From RBG-13-68-16 sp050018455 (GTDB lineage Bacteria > Acidobacteriota > Thermoanaerobaculia > Thermoanaerobaculales > Thermoanaerobaculaceae), in assembly GCA_050018455.1 (NCBI GenBank), contig JBEKAA010000002.1:62001-126000 (forward strand): a stretch of 64,000 nt of DNA, in the 5' to 3' direction. The notes below the pieces were generated by a model. The model did no database searches and was not told the origin of the DNA. It was given only the letters and a program-made list of their open reading frames with translations. Every line of letters begins with the position of its first letter. The stretch's first letter is position 1. Below are positions 50,293 through 58,008 of the stretch, piece after piece. Both the position numbers and the translations under genes were made by a program.

Positions 50293-50409
50293 CTAGGAGC
50301 CTGTCCGAGTAATCACGCTGCTCGCTACAGGTGGTACTCAATAGTGTCAGCCGCCACAACCTGTGGTGTAGTCGGCTGCGGTTTTGGCATTACAAGGACA
50401 GGCTCCTAG
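50293..50409. mobile_element. 109-bp MITE-like element flanked by CTAG duplications
   Basis: CTAG (50293-50296) and CTAG (50406-50409) flank a 109-bp unit whose ends GAGCCTGTCC and GGACAGGCTC are perfect inverted repeats; similarity continues inward (TAAT after three unmatched bases). A nested palindrome in the middle pairs CAGCCG with CGGCTG around CCACA/TGTGG. There is no coding capacity. A 4-bp CTAG duplication is made by some IS5/IS1182-like elements, so this is probably a non-autonomous derivative; no full-length relative is in the window. Confidence 0.7.
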
Positions 50410-50672
50410 CCTGGACTATTCATGAGGGTTCTGCTGCGAACGTGGATCTGGCCGGCCTGGCGGGCGTACTCGAGGTTCCTAGCCTGCGACGTATCGCAGA
50501 GGATACGACTCGGCTCCTCACCCGGGAACGAGCGGGGCTTTGCCTCGCGAGTTCGGGGGTGCGGGGGGCATGAGGCGCCGCAAAGTCGGCGTCGGTCCCC
50601 CCGCAACGAATGGTCGCCCATCATACCAGCCAGCTGCGCGTTCTCGCGACGAACCCCCACGAATAATCCAGG
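50410..50672. other. 263-bp region without a convincing gene
   Basis: Between the MITE-like element and the slipin stop. Short open frames here have no recognisable protein pattern. The segment is less strictly GC-biased near the MITE and contains several imperfect TCGC/GCGA palindromes; it may be further mobile-element debris. Confidence 0.4.
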
Positions 50673-51674
50673 CTACGCAGTTCTGTTCGGCCCAGCGACT
50701 CCGAGCGCCGTCGTCCCCAACATCCCGCCCAGTCCCATCGTCTCCACCGCCGACGACGGCACGATCACCATGCTCCCCTTCTCCTTGATCGCCTCGTACA
50801 GCATGTTCATCGCGCGCAGGTGCATCGCGGTAGGGTTCTCGCGGTACAGCTCGGAGGCCTTGGCGAACAGCTCGGCAATTTCGGTTTCCGCCGTGCCGAG
50901 GATGATCCGCGCCTGGCGCTCGCGCTCGGCCTGTGCGCGGCGCGACATCGCGTCCTCGAGCTCCGAGGGGATGCGCACGTCGCGGATCTCCACCGACTGA
51001 ACGGTGATCCCCCAGGGGTTGGTCTTCTCGTCGAGGATCTTCGCGAGCTCCTGGCCGAGCCTTTCCCGCTCGGTGATCATCTCCGCGAGGTCGTGCCGCC
51101 CGATCGCCTCCCGCAGCGCGGTCTGCGACGACAGGAAGATCGCGCTGAAGTACGACTGAACCTCCAACACCGCCTTCTGCGCGTCCCACACCAGCCAGAA
51201 CACGATGGCGTCGACGTTGACCGGCACCGTGTCCCGCGTGAGCGCGGACTCCGCGGTGACGTCCGTGGCGCGGACCCGCTGATCGACCAGGTGCGAGATC
51301 ACGTCCACCACCGGGACGATCCAGAAAACCCCCGGTCCCCGCAGCCCGCGGTACTTCCCGAAACGCAGCACCACGGCCTTCTCCCACTGATCGACAATCT
51401 TGATTGAGAACAGCATGAAGAGAGCGATCAGTGTGGCGGACAGCAGCATCTCGGGCACGAGATCTTCTCGGTGCATCCCCTCGTCCAGCACGATTGCGCC
51501 AATGATGCCGCCAACCCAGACAATCACCGCGACCGTGGCCGAGAGGCTGTTGACGTAGCGTCGCGCGTCCGATGCGCGCGCCGGCACGGGACCGGCTTGA
51601 TTCTCCTGGGGCGGTTTCTGCTGGGTCCTTCCTTTGTTCTTCTTCCGCGTCGAAATCGAGATCACTGGGAACAT
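50673..51674 (-). CDS. Slipin / SPFH (band 7) family membrane protein
   Basis: A 333-residue protein. A ~40-residue basic, Gln/Pro-rich cytoplasmic N-terminus precedes two hydrophobic segments, then the SPFH domain (DQWEKAVVLRFGKYRGLRGPGVFWIVPVVDV, RDTVPVNVDAIVFW, coiled-coil helices ERERLGQELAKILDE ... ERERQARIILGTAETEIAEL). Stomatin/slipin-type proteins organise membrane microdomains and often partner an NfeD protease; no NfeD gene is here. Its Shine-Dalgarno GGAGGAGG overlaps the stop of the small membrane protein. Confidence 0.92.
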   Translation of the reverse strand: MFPVISISTRKKNKGRTQQKPPQENQAGPVPARASDARRYVNSLSATVAVIVWVGGIIGAIVLDEGMHREDLVPEMLLSATLIALFMLFSIKIVDQWEKAVVLRFGKYRGLRGPGVFWIVPVVDVISHLVDQRVRATDVTAESALTRDTVPVNVDAIVFWLVWDAQKAVLEVQSYFSAIFLSSQTALREAIGRHDLAEMITERERLGQELAKILDEKTNPWGITVQSVEIRDVRIPSELEDAMSRRAQAERERQARIILGTAETEIAELFAKASELYRENPTAMHLRAMNMLYEAIKEKGSMVIVPSSAVETMGLGGMLGTTALGVAGPNRTA

Positions 51675-51683
51675 ATCCTCCTC

Positions 51684-51854
51684 CTAGGGCTTCGGCCGAA
51701 GGTACGGCCGCGCTTTCGCAAGGAACAACAGGTAGAGGGCGACGAGCGTCCCCGCAGCCAGGGCGAACCCGGGTGCCGGTACGTACCCGCCTACTTCGAC
51801 GACGAGTCCGGCCGTCAAGACCAGAGCGGCGACTAGCTTGAGAACGGCGTTCAT
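51684..51854 (-). CDS. 56-residue two-helix membrane protein in the GntR-slipin operon
   Basis: MNAVLKLVAALVLTAGLVVE begins the protein; a second hydrophobic stretch is FALAAGTLVALYLLFLAK, and the C-terminus is basic (ARPYLRPKP). ATG 51854 overlaps the GntR stop (ATGA) and AAGGAAGG lies upstream; its TAG is 10 nt before the slipin ATG. It is too short for most gene callers and no family is recognised, but its packing between two coupled genes makes it very likely real. Confidence 0.75.
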   Translation of the reverse strand: MNAVLKLVAALVLTAGLVVEVGGYVPAPGFALAAGTLVALYLLFLAKARPYLRPKP

Positions 51855-52237
51855 TTCGGACCTTCCTTCATCCGGTCGGAGAACTCCTCAAGGACTTCCG
51901 CCAGCGGCAAGCCGGCGCCGGCGGCCCTCGCCAGGAACTCGTCCGCGAGCTGGATCACCTGTCTGCGACGCTCCACGGCGTCACGCTCCACCCTGACCGG
52001 CGCCACGTACGTGCCGGATCCCTGCTGGGTGTTGAGCACTCCGCGGATCTCGAGCTCCTTGTAGGCCTTCGCCACCGTGTTGAGGTTCACTTGAAGCCCG
52101 ACCGCAAGCCCCCGCACGGTGGGCAGTTGGTCGCCCGCGGTCAAGGCGTCCGTGGCAACCGCTGCCAGGATCTGGTCGATGATCTGGCGATAGAAAGGCA
52201 CCCCGGACGCCGGGTCAAGCCGGAAGGTGATGGCCAT
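51851..52237 (-). CDS. GntR-family transcriptional regulator (YtrA-type, no ligand domain)
   Basis: A 128-residue protein: winged helix at the N-terminus (PFYRQIIDQILAAVATDALTAGDQLPTVRGLAVGLQVNLNTVAKAYKELEIRG) with a short ~45-residue helical tail, the layout of the YtrA subgroup that usually represses its own operon encoding membrane proteins. It is the first gene of the GntR/small membrane protein/slipin operon and has a palindromic site in front. Confidence 0.92.
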   Translation of the reverse strand: MAITFRLDPASGVPFYRQIIDQILAAVATDALTAGDQLPTVRGLAVGLQVNLNTVAKAYKELEIRGVLNTQQGSGTYVAPVRVERDAVERRRQVIQLADEFLARAAGAGLPLAEVLEEFSDRMKEGPK

Positions 52238-52251
52238 CGCATTCAGCTGTT

Positions 52252-52285
52252 GTCATAGTTCACCATATCATTCATACGATATGAC
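52252..52285. promoter_or_regulatory. AT-rich nested palindrome, probable GntR operator
   Basis: GTCATA (52252-52257) and TATGAC (52280-52285) are inverted around a second palindrome, CATATC (52264-52269) / GATATG (52278-52283). It lies 15 nt upstream of the GntR start, in an otherwise GC-rich genome, where an autorepressor would bind. Binding itself is inference. Confidence 0.55.
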
Positions 52286-52371
52286 CCGCCGGCGGGTTTG
52301 TCAACCTCCCGGGCGCTGCTACCATTCACGCAAGACATGTGCTCCCACAGACTGCGCTTCGGAGCAACGTC

Positions 52372-54411
52372 GTGACCGTCAGCCGCACGGCGCTGCTGGC
52401 CGGCGCCGTCGGGGCCTTCGCCGCTGCTGTGGCTGTCATCGGGGCCGCCGGCCTCATTCTCCACTGGCCCCTGGCAGCGCCGCTCATCGCCGCGACGCGT
52501 CTGCTCCGCTGGAGTATGAGCACGGTATACGCCGTCTCGCCGGTGCTCGCCCTGGGAACGCTCCTTGCCGGCCGGTTGCTCCGCCCCGAGCTCGATCTCC
52601 CGCCCGGATGGCGGGTCATCGTGGCCTGGGCGCTGGGCTGGATCGCGGTCATGCTCGTTGGTACCGCGATGCTGGCTACGGGGCTCTACCGCGAGGAGGT
52701 CTGGGCGGTGGCCGCCCTTGCAGGCAACCTTGCGCTCGTTTTGGTGCTGGTCGCACGTCGGTGGCGTCCTCTCCTCGAGCTCAAGGAGGACGCTGCAAGG
52801 GCGTGGCACGCGTGGCATCGCGGTCGGCCACTCGGGTTCTGGGACCTCGTGATCCTGGCATGTTTAGTGAGTGCTCTTCTGCTCGCCAGCATGCCCCCGG
52901 ACGCCCGCGACGAACTGGTGTACCACCTTGCGCTTCCGCAGTTCTGGACGTTTCAGCACAACTGGTGGGTTCCGCTGGACAACGCCCACTGGCTGTTCCC
53001 GGCCAACGGCGAGGTGGCGTGGGGATATGCCTTGGCGGCGGGGGGTCTCCACGCACCGCGCTTGCTCACGCTGGCCTTCGGCCTCGCGATGATCGCTCTT
53101 CTCGCTACGTGGCTCACGGAGGAGGGCTACGAACCCTGGACCGCGCGCATGAGCCTCGCGTTCCTGCTTCTGGCGCCCATCGCCCTCATCCTGCTCGGAT
53201 CGTGCAACGTCGAGTGGCCGATGGTGTTCTTTCTACTGCTTGGCTGGCGTTTCAGCCGCCGCCACCTCGTGAGTGACGCGCCTCGTGACGCTGTGCTGAC
53301 CGGGCTTGCCTGGGGTGCCTGCCTCGGGTTCAAGTACACCGCGTTTCCAGTCGTTGTCGGCCTCGCACTCGAGTGGGTGGTGGCGATCACTCGCAGACGC
53401 GGGTTCCGTCGCATGCTGCCGCCCCTCGGATTCCTCGCTCTCGCGTCAGCTGTCCTGGCAGGTGGCTGGATGGCACGCAACTGGCACTTGACCGGCGTTC
53501 CGCTCTACCCGATCGGTGCGAGCGCCAGCGCATCTGGAGAGTCGGAGGTCGACACCCGGGCGCTGATCAACTACTCGAAGCTCTCCGGGGCCTGGCGCTA
53601 CGTGCCCTGGCTCTACCATGCGACTGCAGACCCGGTGACCGACCAGCGCCTGCACGCAGGGTGGCCGCTCCTTCTTCTCGGCGTCGTGCTTGCTGGGTGG
53701 TGCCGTGCTGGGGAGCGGCCCTGGCTCACCGTTGTGGGCGTCTCGCTGTTGTTCCTGCGGTACTCGCCGGCCGCCCGCGCATACGTTCCGGTCTTGGCAC
53801 TCGCCTGGCTGTTCCTTCCGGACTTCCTGCAGCAGGTGGCGTCGCGGCCTCGCCTGCGCGCCGCCGTCTCCGTGGTCATGGGAGTCATCGCGCTGACCTC
53901 GCTGCCCTGGTTTCACGTTATCCTCACCCAGTCGAGCGTAGGCGCACAGGACTATCTCATCGGCAACATTGCGGAGGAGGAACTGCTCCGCAGGGCCGGT
54001 GTGCTAACGCCCGTCGTTCGGTGGGTCCGGACCCAATCGCCGGTTGACGCGCGGCTTTGGGTATGGGGAGGCGAACAGACGTTCTACCTCGACCGCTGGG
54101 TACGGGCCTCAAGCTACCTCGAAAAGCCCCTCTTTCTCACATGGTTCGAGCGCTACGGCGAGGCGGGGTTTACCCGCAAGGTCGTACAGGAGCGCCTCGA
54201 CTTCATCCTCGTCGAGTTGGCCCACTGCGCCGTGCCTCCGACCTCCGTGTCTACCGAGAGCAGGGCGTGGCCGATCGCGCGAGACCTCCAGCCTGTGATC
54301 GCGCGCTGGATGCGTGACAACTTGCAGGAGGTGACCCGGGACGCCAAATACGCGCTCTTTCTGGTCCGGGCTCCCCACCCCGGCTGGCGCCGCGCCACCC
54401 CCAAGGTATGA
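52372..54411 (+). CDS. Polytopic GT-C-fold membrane protein (paralogue of the gene at 24208)
   Basis: A 679-residue protein from GTG 52372 (GGAG 7 nt upstream), with about ten to twelve hydrophobic segments. The first large loop has PPDARDELVYHLALPQFWTF, matching FFYDALVYHLGLPWQ of the 24208 protein; GACLGFKYTAFPVV and a C-terminal soluble region (VWGGEQTFYLDRWV, VQERLDFILVELAHCA) follow. It probably uses a polyprenyl-phosphate sugar donor outside the inner membrane; acceptor unknown. Divergent from the GntR operon, 134 nt between starts. Confidence 0.65.
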   Translation: MTVSRTALLAGAVGAFAAAVAVIGAAGLILHWPLAAPLIAATRLLRWSMSTVYAVSPVLALGTLLAGRLLRPELDLPPGWRVIVAWALGWIAVMLVGTAMLATGLYREEVWAVAALAGNLALVLVLVARRWRPLLELKEDAARAWHAWHRGRPLGFWDLVILACLVSALLLASMPPDARDELVYHLALPQFWTFQHNWWVPLDNAHWLFPANGEVAWGYALAAGGLHAPRLLTLAFGLAMIALLATWLTEEGYEPWTARMSLAFLLLAPIALILLGSCNVEWPMVFFLLLGWRFSRRHLVSDAPRDAVLTGLAWGACLGFKYTAFPVVVGLALEWVVAITRRRGFRRMLPPLGFLALASAVLAGGWMARNWHLTGVPLYPIGASASASGESEVDTRALINYSKLSGAWRYVPWLYHATADPVTDQRLHAGWPLLLLGVVLAGWCRAGERPWLTVVGVSLLFLRYSPAARAYVPVLALAWLFLPDFLQQVASRPRLRAAVSVVMGVIALTSLPWFHVILTQSSVGAQDYLIGNIAEEELLRRAGVLTPVVRWVRTQSPVDARLWVWGGEQTFYLDRWVRASSYLEKPLFLTWFERYGEAGFTRKVVQERLDFILVELAHCAVPPTSVSTESRAWPIARDLQPVIARWMRDNLQEVTRDAKYALFLVRAPHPGWRRATPKV

Positions 54412-54481
54412 TGACGGCCGCACGGTGCGGGATCAGCTCGACGGACGGGGCAAGAAGCCGCGCGCGCGGCGGAGTGGGTAT

Positions 54482-55111
54482 ATGAACGATGTGGTCGTGA
54501 TCGGGGTGGCCGGGGGCACCGGCTCCGGCAAGACAACTGTGGCGGAGGCGATCGTCTCCCGCGTCGGCGCCGAAAGGATCGCCTACCTCCAACACGACAG
54601 CTACTACCGCGATCTCACTGGCTGTGAGCGCGACCTCCTGCTCCACCACAACTTCGACCATCCCGATGCCCTGGAGAGCGAGTTGCTCGCCCAGCATGTC
54701 CGAGCTCTCAAGTCGCACATCCCCGTCGACGTGCCGATCTACGACTTCACCCGGCACGTCCGGACAGGAGAGACCCGCAGGGTGGAACCGCTCGGCGCCG
54801 TGCTCGTGGAGGGGATCCTGATATTCAGCGAACTGGCGCTGCGGGAGCTCTTCGACATTAAGATCTTCGTCGACACGGACGCCGATCTCCGCTTCATCCG
54901 CCGGCTGCGCCGCGACCTCGTCGAGCGCGGGCGCACCGTGGAGAACGTCATCGCACAGTACCTCGAGACCGTGCGCCCCATGCACCTTGAATTCGTCGAA
55001 CCCTCGAAGCGCTGGGCCGATCTCATCATCCCGGAGGGTGGCTTCAACCCGGTAGCTCTCGACGTCGTGTGCTCCCGCGTCGACGCTCTACTTCAACCTG
55101 CAACGGCATGA
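54482..55111 (+). CDS. udk: Uridine kinase
   Basis: A 209-residue P-loop kinase from ATG 54482: GVAGGTGSGKTTVAEAI, LQHDSYYRDL, NFDHPDALE, PIYDFTRHVR and RFIRRLRRDLVERGRT are the uridine-cytidine kinase blocks. It makes UMP/CMP for pyrimidine salvage. The stop overlaps the next gene's ATG (ATGA). Confidence 0.95.
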   Translation: MNDVVVIGVAGGTGSGKTTVAEAIVSRVGAERIAYLQHDSYYRDLTGCERDLLLHHNFDHPDALESELLAQHVRALKSHIPVDVPIYDFTRHVRTGETRRVEPLGAVLVEGILIFSELALRELFDIKIFVDTDADLRFIRRLRRDLVERGRTVENVIAQYLETVRPMHLEFVEPSKRWADLIIPEGGFNPVALDVVCSRVDALLQPATA

Positions 55112-56400
55112 CTGTTCGCCGGATCATCACGGTCGCGTCCGGGAAGGGCGGCGTCGGCAAGAGCACCTTTGCGCTCAACTTTGCCCTGACCCTCTCGCGC
55201 GTGGCCCCGACCGTGTTCGTCGACTTCGACACCGGCACGTCGTCTATCCGCAACACCGTGGATGCCCCGGTCGAGCGCGACCTCTATCACTTCTTCCGGA
55301 AGGGAGAACCGTTCGAGCGCTGCCTCACCACTCTCCCGGAAAAGCTCGACCCCGACGGGAACTTCAAGAACTTCGCCTTCGTCGCCGCGCCTCAACACGC
55401 CATCGAGGAGTTCACCAATCTCTCCGACGCGCATCGCGTCCGCCTCATCAGGGCGATCAACCAACTGCCGGCGGCCTACGCCATTCTCGACCTCCGGGCG
55501 GGCCTCGATGCCAACGTGCTCGATTTCCTGCCCCATTCCAACTCGGGGATCCTGGTTTTCACGCCGCACCACCCGGCGGCCACGATGGCGGCCGCCGACA
55601 TCGTCAAAGCGCTGCTTTTCCGAAAGCTGCGCCTCGTCTTTTCGACCGACGGCCCGCTGGCCGCGACGGCGGGAGCGCCTTCGCAGCTGGCGGCGATCAA
55701 CGCCCTCCTCGACCAGGTCGAGGACTCGTACGACGGCCGCATTCCGAATCTGGACGCCTTTCTCGCCGATCTGTTCGAGGCCTTCGGGGACGCCCCGGTC
55801 GTGCGGGCGCTGGCCGAGAACATCGCGAGCTTCAGCGTCTTCTTTGTCCTCAACCTCTTCGACGGCGTCAAGGAGTCGTTCGAGTCGGTCGTGGAGCCCT
55901 TCGTGCGGCTGCTTCAGGGCCAGATCTCCGCCCAGTTAGCGATTCACAACCTCGGCTGGATCGTCAGCTCTCGCGATGTGCACGAGAGCAACTGCAAGAA
56001 GAGACCGATCGTGCTGGCGCCCGCTCCGGCGACCCAAGGTCGCCACGAAGCGGTTCTCGCGGACCTCCTTGCGCTGGCAGATCTGCGGGCAACGAAAGGG
56101 TCGTCTCCGAAGCCTCGCAGCACGGTGGACTATCTTCTTTCGATCGACGCGAAGCGCGCGCTCACCGATCAACTCGAGGTGCTCAACGCGATGCACCGGG
56201 ATCCCGCCGCGCTGCAGGTGCGCGACAACTTCGCGTACATCGCCCGCCGCGCGCTCCACGCCCTGGCGAGCCTGCCGCCGGATCGCTTCGGACAGCGGCA
56301 ACTCCTTACACCCTTCGAGCTTGTTCAGGCGCTGCTCCGGTCGGTTGCGCCGCTCACTCCCGATTCCGACGCCGCCGCTGGCGAAGCTCCTCTTCCTTGA
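55108..56400 (+). CDS. MinD/FlhG-like P-loop ATPase (ParA superfamily)
   Basis: A 430-residue protein with a deviant Walker A (SGKGGVGKSTFALNFAL, signature Lys), VFVDFDTGTSSI, AILDLRAGLDANVLDFL (Walker B-like) and VFTPHHPAAT. The C-terminal ~150 residues are a helical extension not found in plain MinD. The mid-region (FLADLFEAF ... NLFDGVKESFESV) lets it be distinguished from chromosome ParA. Partner unknown; it is coupled to udk and convergent with hfq, overlapping it by 47 nt. Confidence 0.82.
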   Translation: MTVRRIITVASGKGGVGKSTFALNFALTLSRVAPTVFVDFDTGTSSIRNTVDAPVERDLYHFFRKGEPFERCLTTLPEKLDPDGNFKNFAFVAAPQHAIEEFTNLSDAHRVRLIRAINQLPAAYAILDLRAGLDANVLDFLPHSNSGILVFTPHHPAATMAAADIVKALLFRKLRLVFSTDGPLAATAGAPSQLAAINALLDQVEDSYDGRIPNLDAFLADLFEAFGDAPVVRALAENIASFSVFFVLNLFDGVKESFESVVEPFVRLLQGQISAQLAIHNLGWIVSSRDVHESNCKKRPIVLAPAPATQGRHEAVLADLLALADLRATKGSSPKPRSTVDYLLSIDAKRALTDQLEVLNAMHRDPAALQVRDNFAYIARRALHALASLPPDRFGQRQLLTPFELVQALLRSVAPLTPDSDAAAGEAPLP

Positions 56401-56713
56401 ACATGTACCGGATGGCGTGCTTGTAGATCATCAGGTTGGGTCCGTCGGTGCGGTTGAGCTTGATGCAGTCGCGGTCGTACCACTCAACCCAGCCGTGCAG
56501 TTCCGTCCCATCGTCAAGCATCACGACCATCGCCGTCTTGTTCTGCATCTGCTTGATGAAATAATAATTCTCGGCGTTGGTCTGATCGGGGGGCGCCTGC
56601 TTGCGGTGCGTCATCCCCCGGAGCGGAGCGCGGTCTGCAACCTCCGAGATCGATGGCCGGATGAGGCGCCGGCTCGTAAGGGGTTGGTCCCCCGTGCGTT
56701 CAAATTCCTTCAT
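56354..56713 (-). CDS. hfq: Hfq-family RNA chaperone with an N-terminal extension
   Basis: A 119-residue protein from ATG 56713. The Sm core occupies the C-terminal half: AENYYFIKQMQNKTAMVVML, DGTELHGWVEWYDRDCIKL (Sm1) and the Sm2 string YKHAIRYM (canonical YKHAIS). The first ~50 residues (RRLIRPSISEVADRAP...) are an extension absent from proteobacterial Hfq. The 3' 47 nt overlap the convergent ATPase gene. Confidence 0.83.
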   Translation of the reverse strand: MKEFERTGDQPLTSRRLIRPSISEVADRAPLRGMTHRKQAPPDQTNAENYYFIKQMQNKTAMVVMLDDGTELHGWVEWYDRDCIKLNRTDGPNLMIYKHAIRYMFKEEELRQRRRRNRE

Positions 56714-56797
56714 CGTTTCCCCGTCGTACTGACTGAGGCGAAGTATACCACCCCGCGGGCTCACTGATAAAGGATACGGAGCGACCCTCTGAATGGT

Positions 56798-57505
56798 TTA
56801 TCCGGATGGCCCAGGCCGCTTGGTCGGATTGACCTCGCCGGCCTCGTGCGCGAGGCAACACATGAGCCGGCCGCACATCCCCGAGATGCGACTCGGGTTG
56901 AGCGAGAGTCTCTGGGCCTTCGCCATGCGGATCGTCACCGAGTTGAAGCGGGCCATGAACGTCGAGCAGCACAGCGTGCGTCCACACGGCCCCCACCCTC
57001 CGCTCGTCTTGGCCTGGTCTCGCACCCCAATCTGCCGGAGTTCGACCCGCCGGCGGGTTCGCCGGCCGAGGTCCCGCAGCAACTCGCGAAAATCGACCCG
57101 CTCTTCGGCAGCGAAGGTGATCACGACAGTATCGCGGTCCAGGGGCACGATGGCCGTCACCGGCCGCATCGCCAAATTGAGCTCCCGTGCACGTTCCCTG
57201 CAGAACCGCAACGCGTCGCGGGCTACCAGCGCAAGCTCCTCGCTGCGGGTGACCTCGGAAGGCGAGGCGCGGCGCACGACATTTCCCGCGACCCTCCCGT
57301 TGCACGGCCGGAGCACCGGGATCTCGTGGCTGACGGCGCGGCCGACCCTCTCGCCATCTGCACCGGCGACCAGGTAGTGACCACCCGCCTCCACCTCGAC
57401 ACCTTCCTTCAGCGAGCAGACCTGCCCCGGAAGGTCGGCCGAAAACGTGATCCGAGTCAGGCCGGGTTGCGGTCGGATGCTGCCTGGACAGTCCGAGCAG
57501 CTCAT
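56798..57505 (-). CDS. RicT/YaaT-like PSP1-domain protein
   Basis: A 235-residue protein from ATG 57505. The PSP1 core is FAAEERVDFRELLRDLGRRTRRRVELRQIGVRDQAK, followed by the Cys-rich GWGPCGRTLCCSTF and MCGRLMCCLAHE segments that in RicT help bind a 4Fe-4S cluster in the Ric (Y) complex, which modulates RNase Y and development in Firmicutes. Ric partners are not adjacent here. ATG overlaps the purE stop by 1 nt (TAATG). Confidence 0.87.
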   Translation of the reverse strand: MSCSDCPGSIRPQPGLTRITFSADLPGQVCSLKEGVEVEAGGHYLVAGADGERVGRAVSHEIPVLRPCNGRVAGNVVRRASPSEVTRSEELALVARDALRFCRERARELNLAMRPVTAIVPLDRDTVVITFAAEERVDFRELLRDLGRRTRRRVELRQIGVRDQAKTSGGWGPCGRTLCCSTFMARFNSVTIRMAKAQRLSLNPSRISGMCGRLMCCLAHEAGEVNPTKRPGPSG

Positions 57506-58008
57506 TACTCCTTCCCAGTCCCGCCGATCGCCGCGTCGGCAGCGGCGACCGCCTCGGCTTGTTCCGCTCGAAGGTGCCGCAACCGGGAAGCGATCTCGCG
57601 GTCGCCCAGCGCGAGCATCTGCGCCGCGAGCACGGCCGCGTTGCGCGCACCTGCCTTGCCGACGGCAACTGTGGCGACCGGCACGCCACCGGGCATTTGG
57701 ACGGTGGAGAGCAAGGCGTCCAGGCCATCCGCGATTCCACCCGGGAGAGGGACGCCGATGACCGGAAGGATCGTCGTCGCTGCGACGACACCGGCCAGGT
57801 GGGCCGCCATCCCGGCGCCGCAAATGAAAACGCTGACCCCTTCGCCCTCCGCGCCACGCACGAGTTCGACAGTACGGGCCAAGGAACGGTGTGCCGAGGC
57901 GACGTGGGCACGCCATGCGACGCCGAGGTGGTCGAGTTCACGTCCCGTTTCCTGCAGGGTCTCCCAGTCGCTCTTCGACCCCATGAGGATCATCACCGAC
58001 CCGCTCAT
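57505..58008 (-). CDS. purE: N5-carboxyaminoimidazole ribonucleotide mutase
   Basis: 167 residues: MILMGSKSDWETL, ASAHRSLARTVELV, ICGAGMAAHLAGVVAATT, PVIGVPLPGG and TVAVGKAGARNAAVLAAQML are class I PurE motifs (GSxSD, SAHR). It interconverts N5-CAIR and CAIR in purine synthesis. ATG overlaps the purD stop (ATGA). Confidence 0.96.
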   Translation of the reverse strand: MSGSVMILMGSKSDWETLQETGRELDHLGVAWRAHVASAHRSLARTVELVRGAEGEGVSVFICGAGMAAHLAGVVAATTILPVIGVPLPGGIADGLDALLSTVQMPGGVPVATVAVGKAGARNAAVLAAQMLALGDREIASRLRHLRAEQAEAVAAADAAIGGTGKE

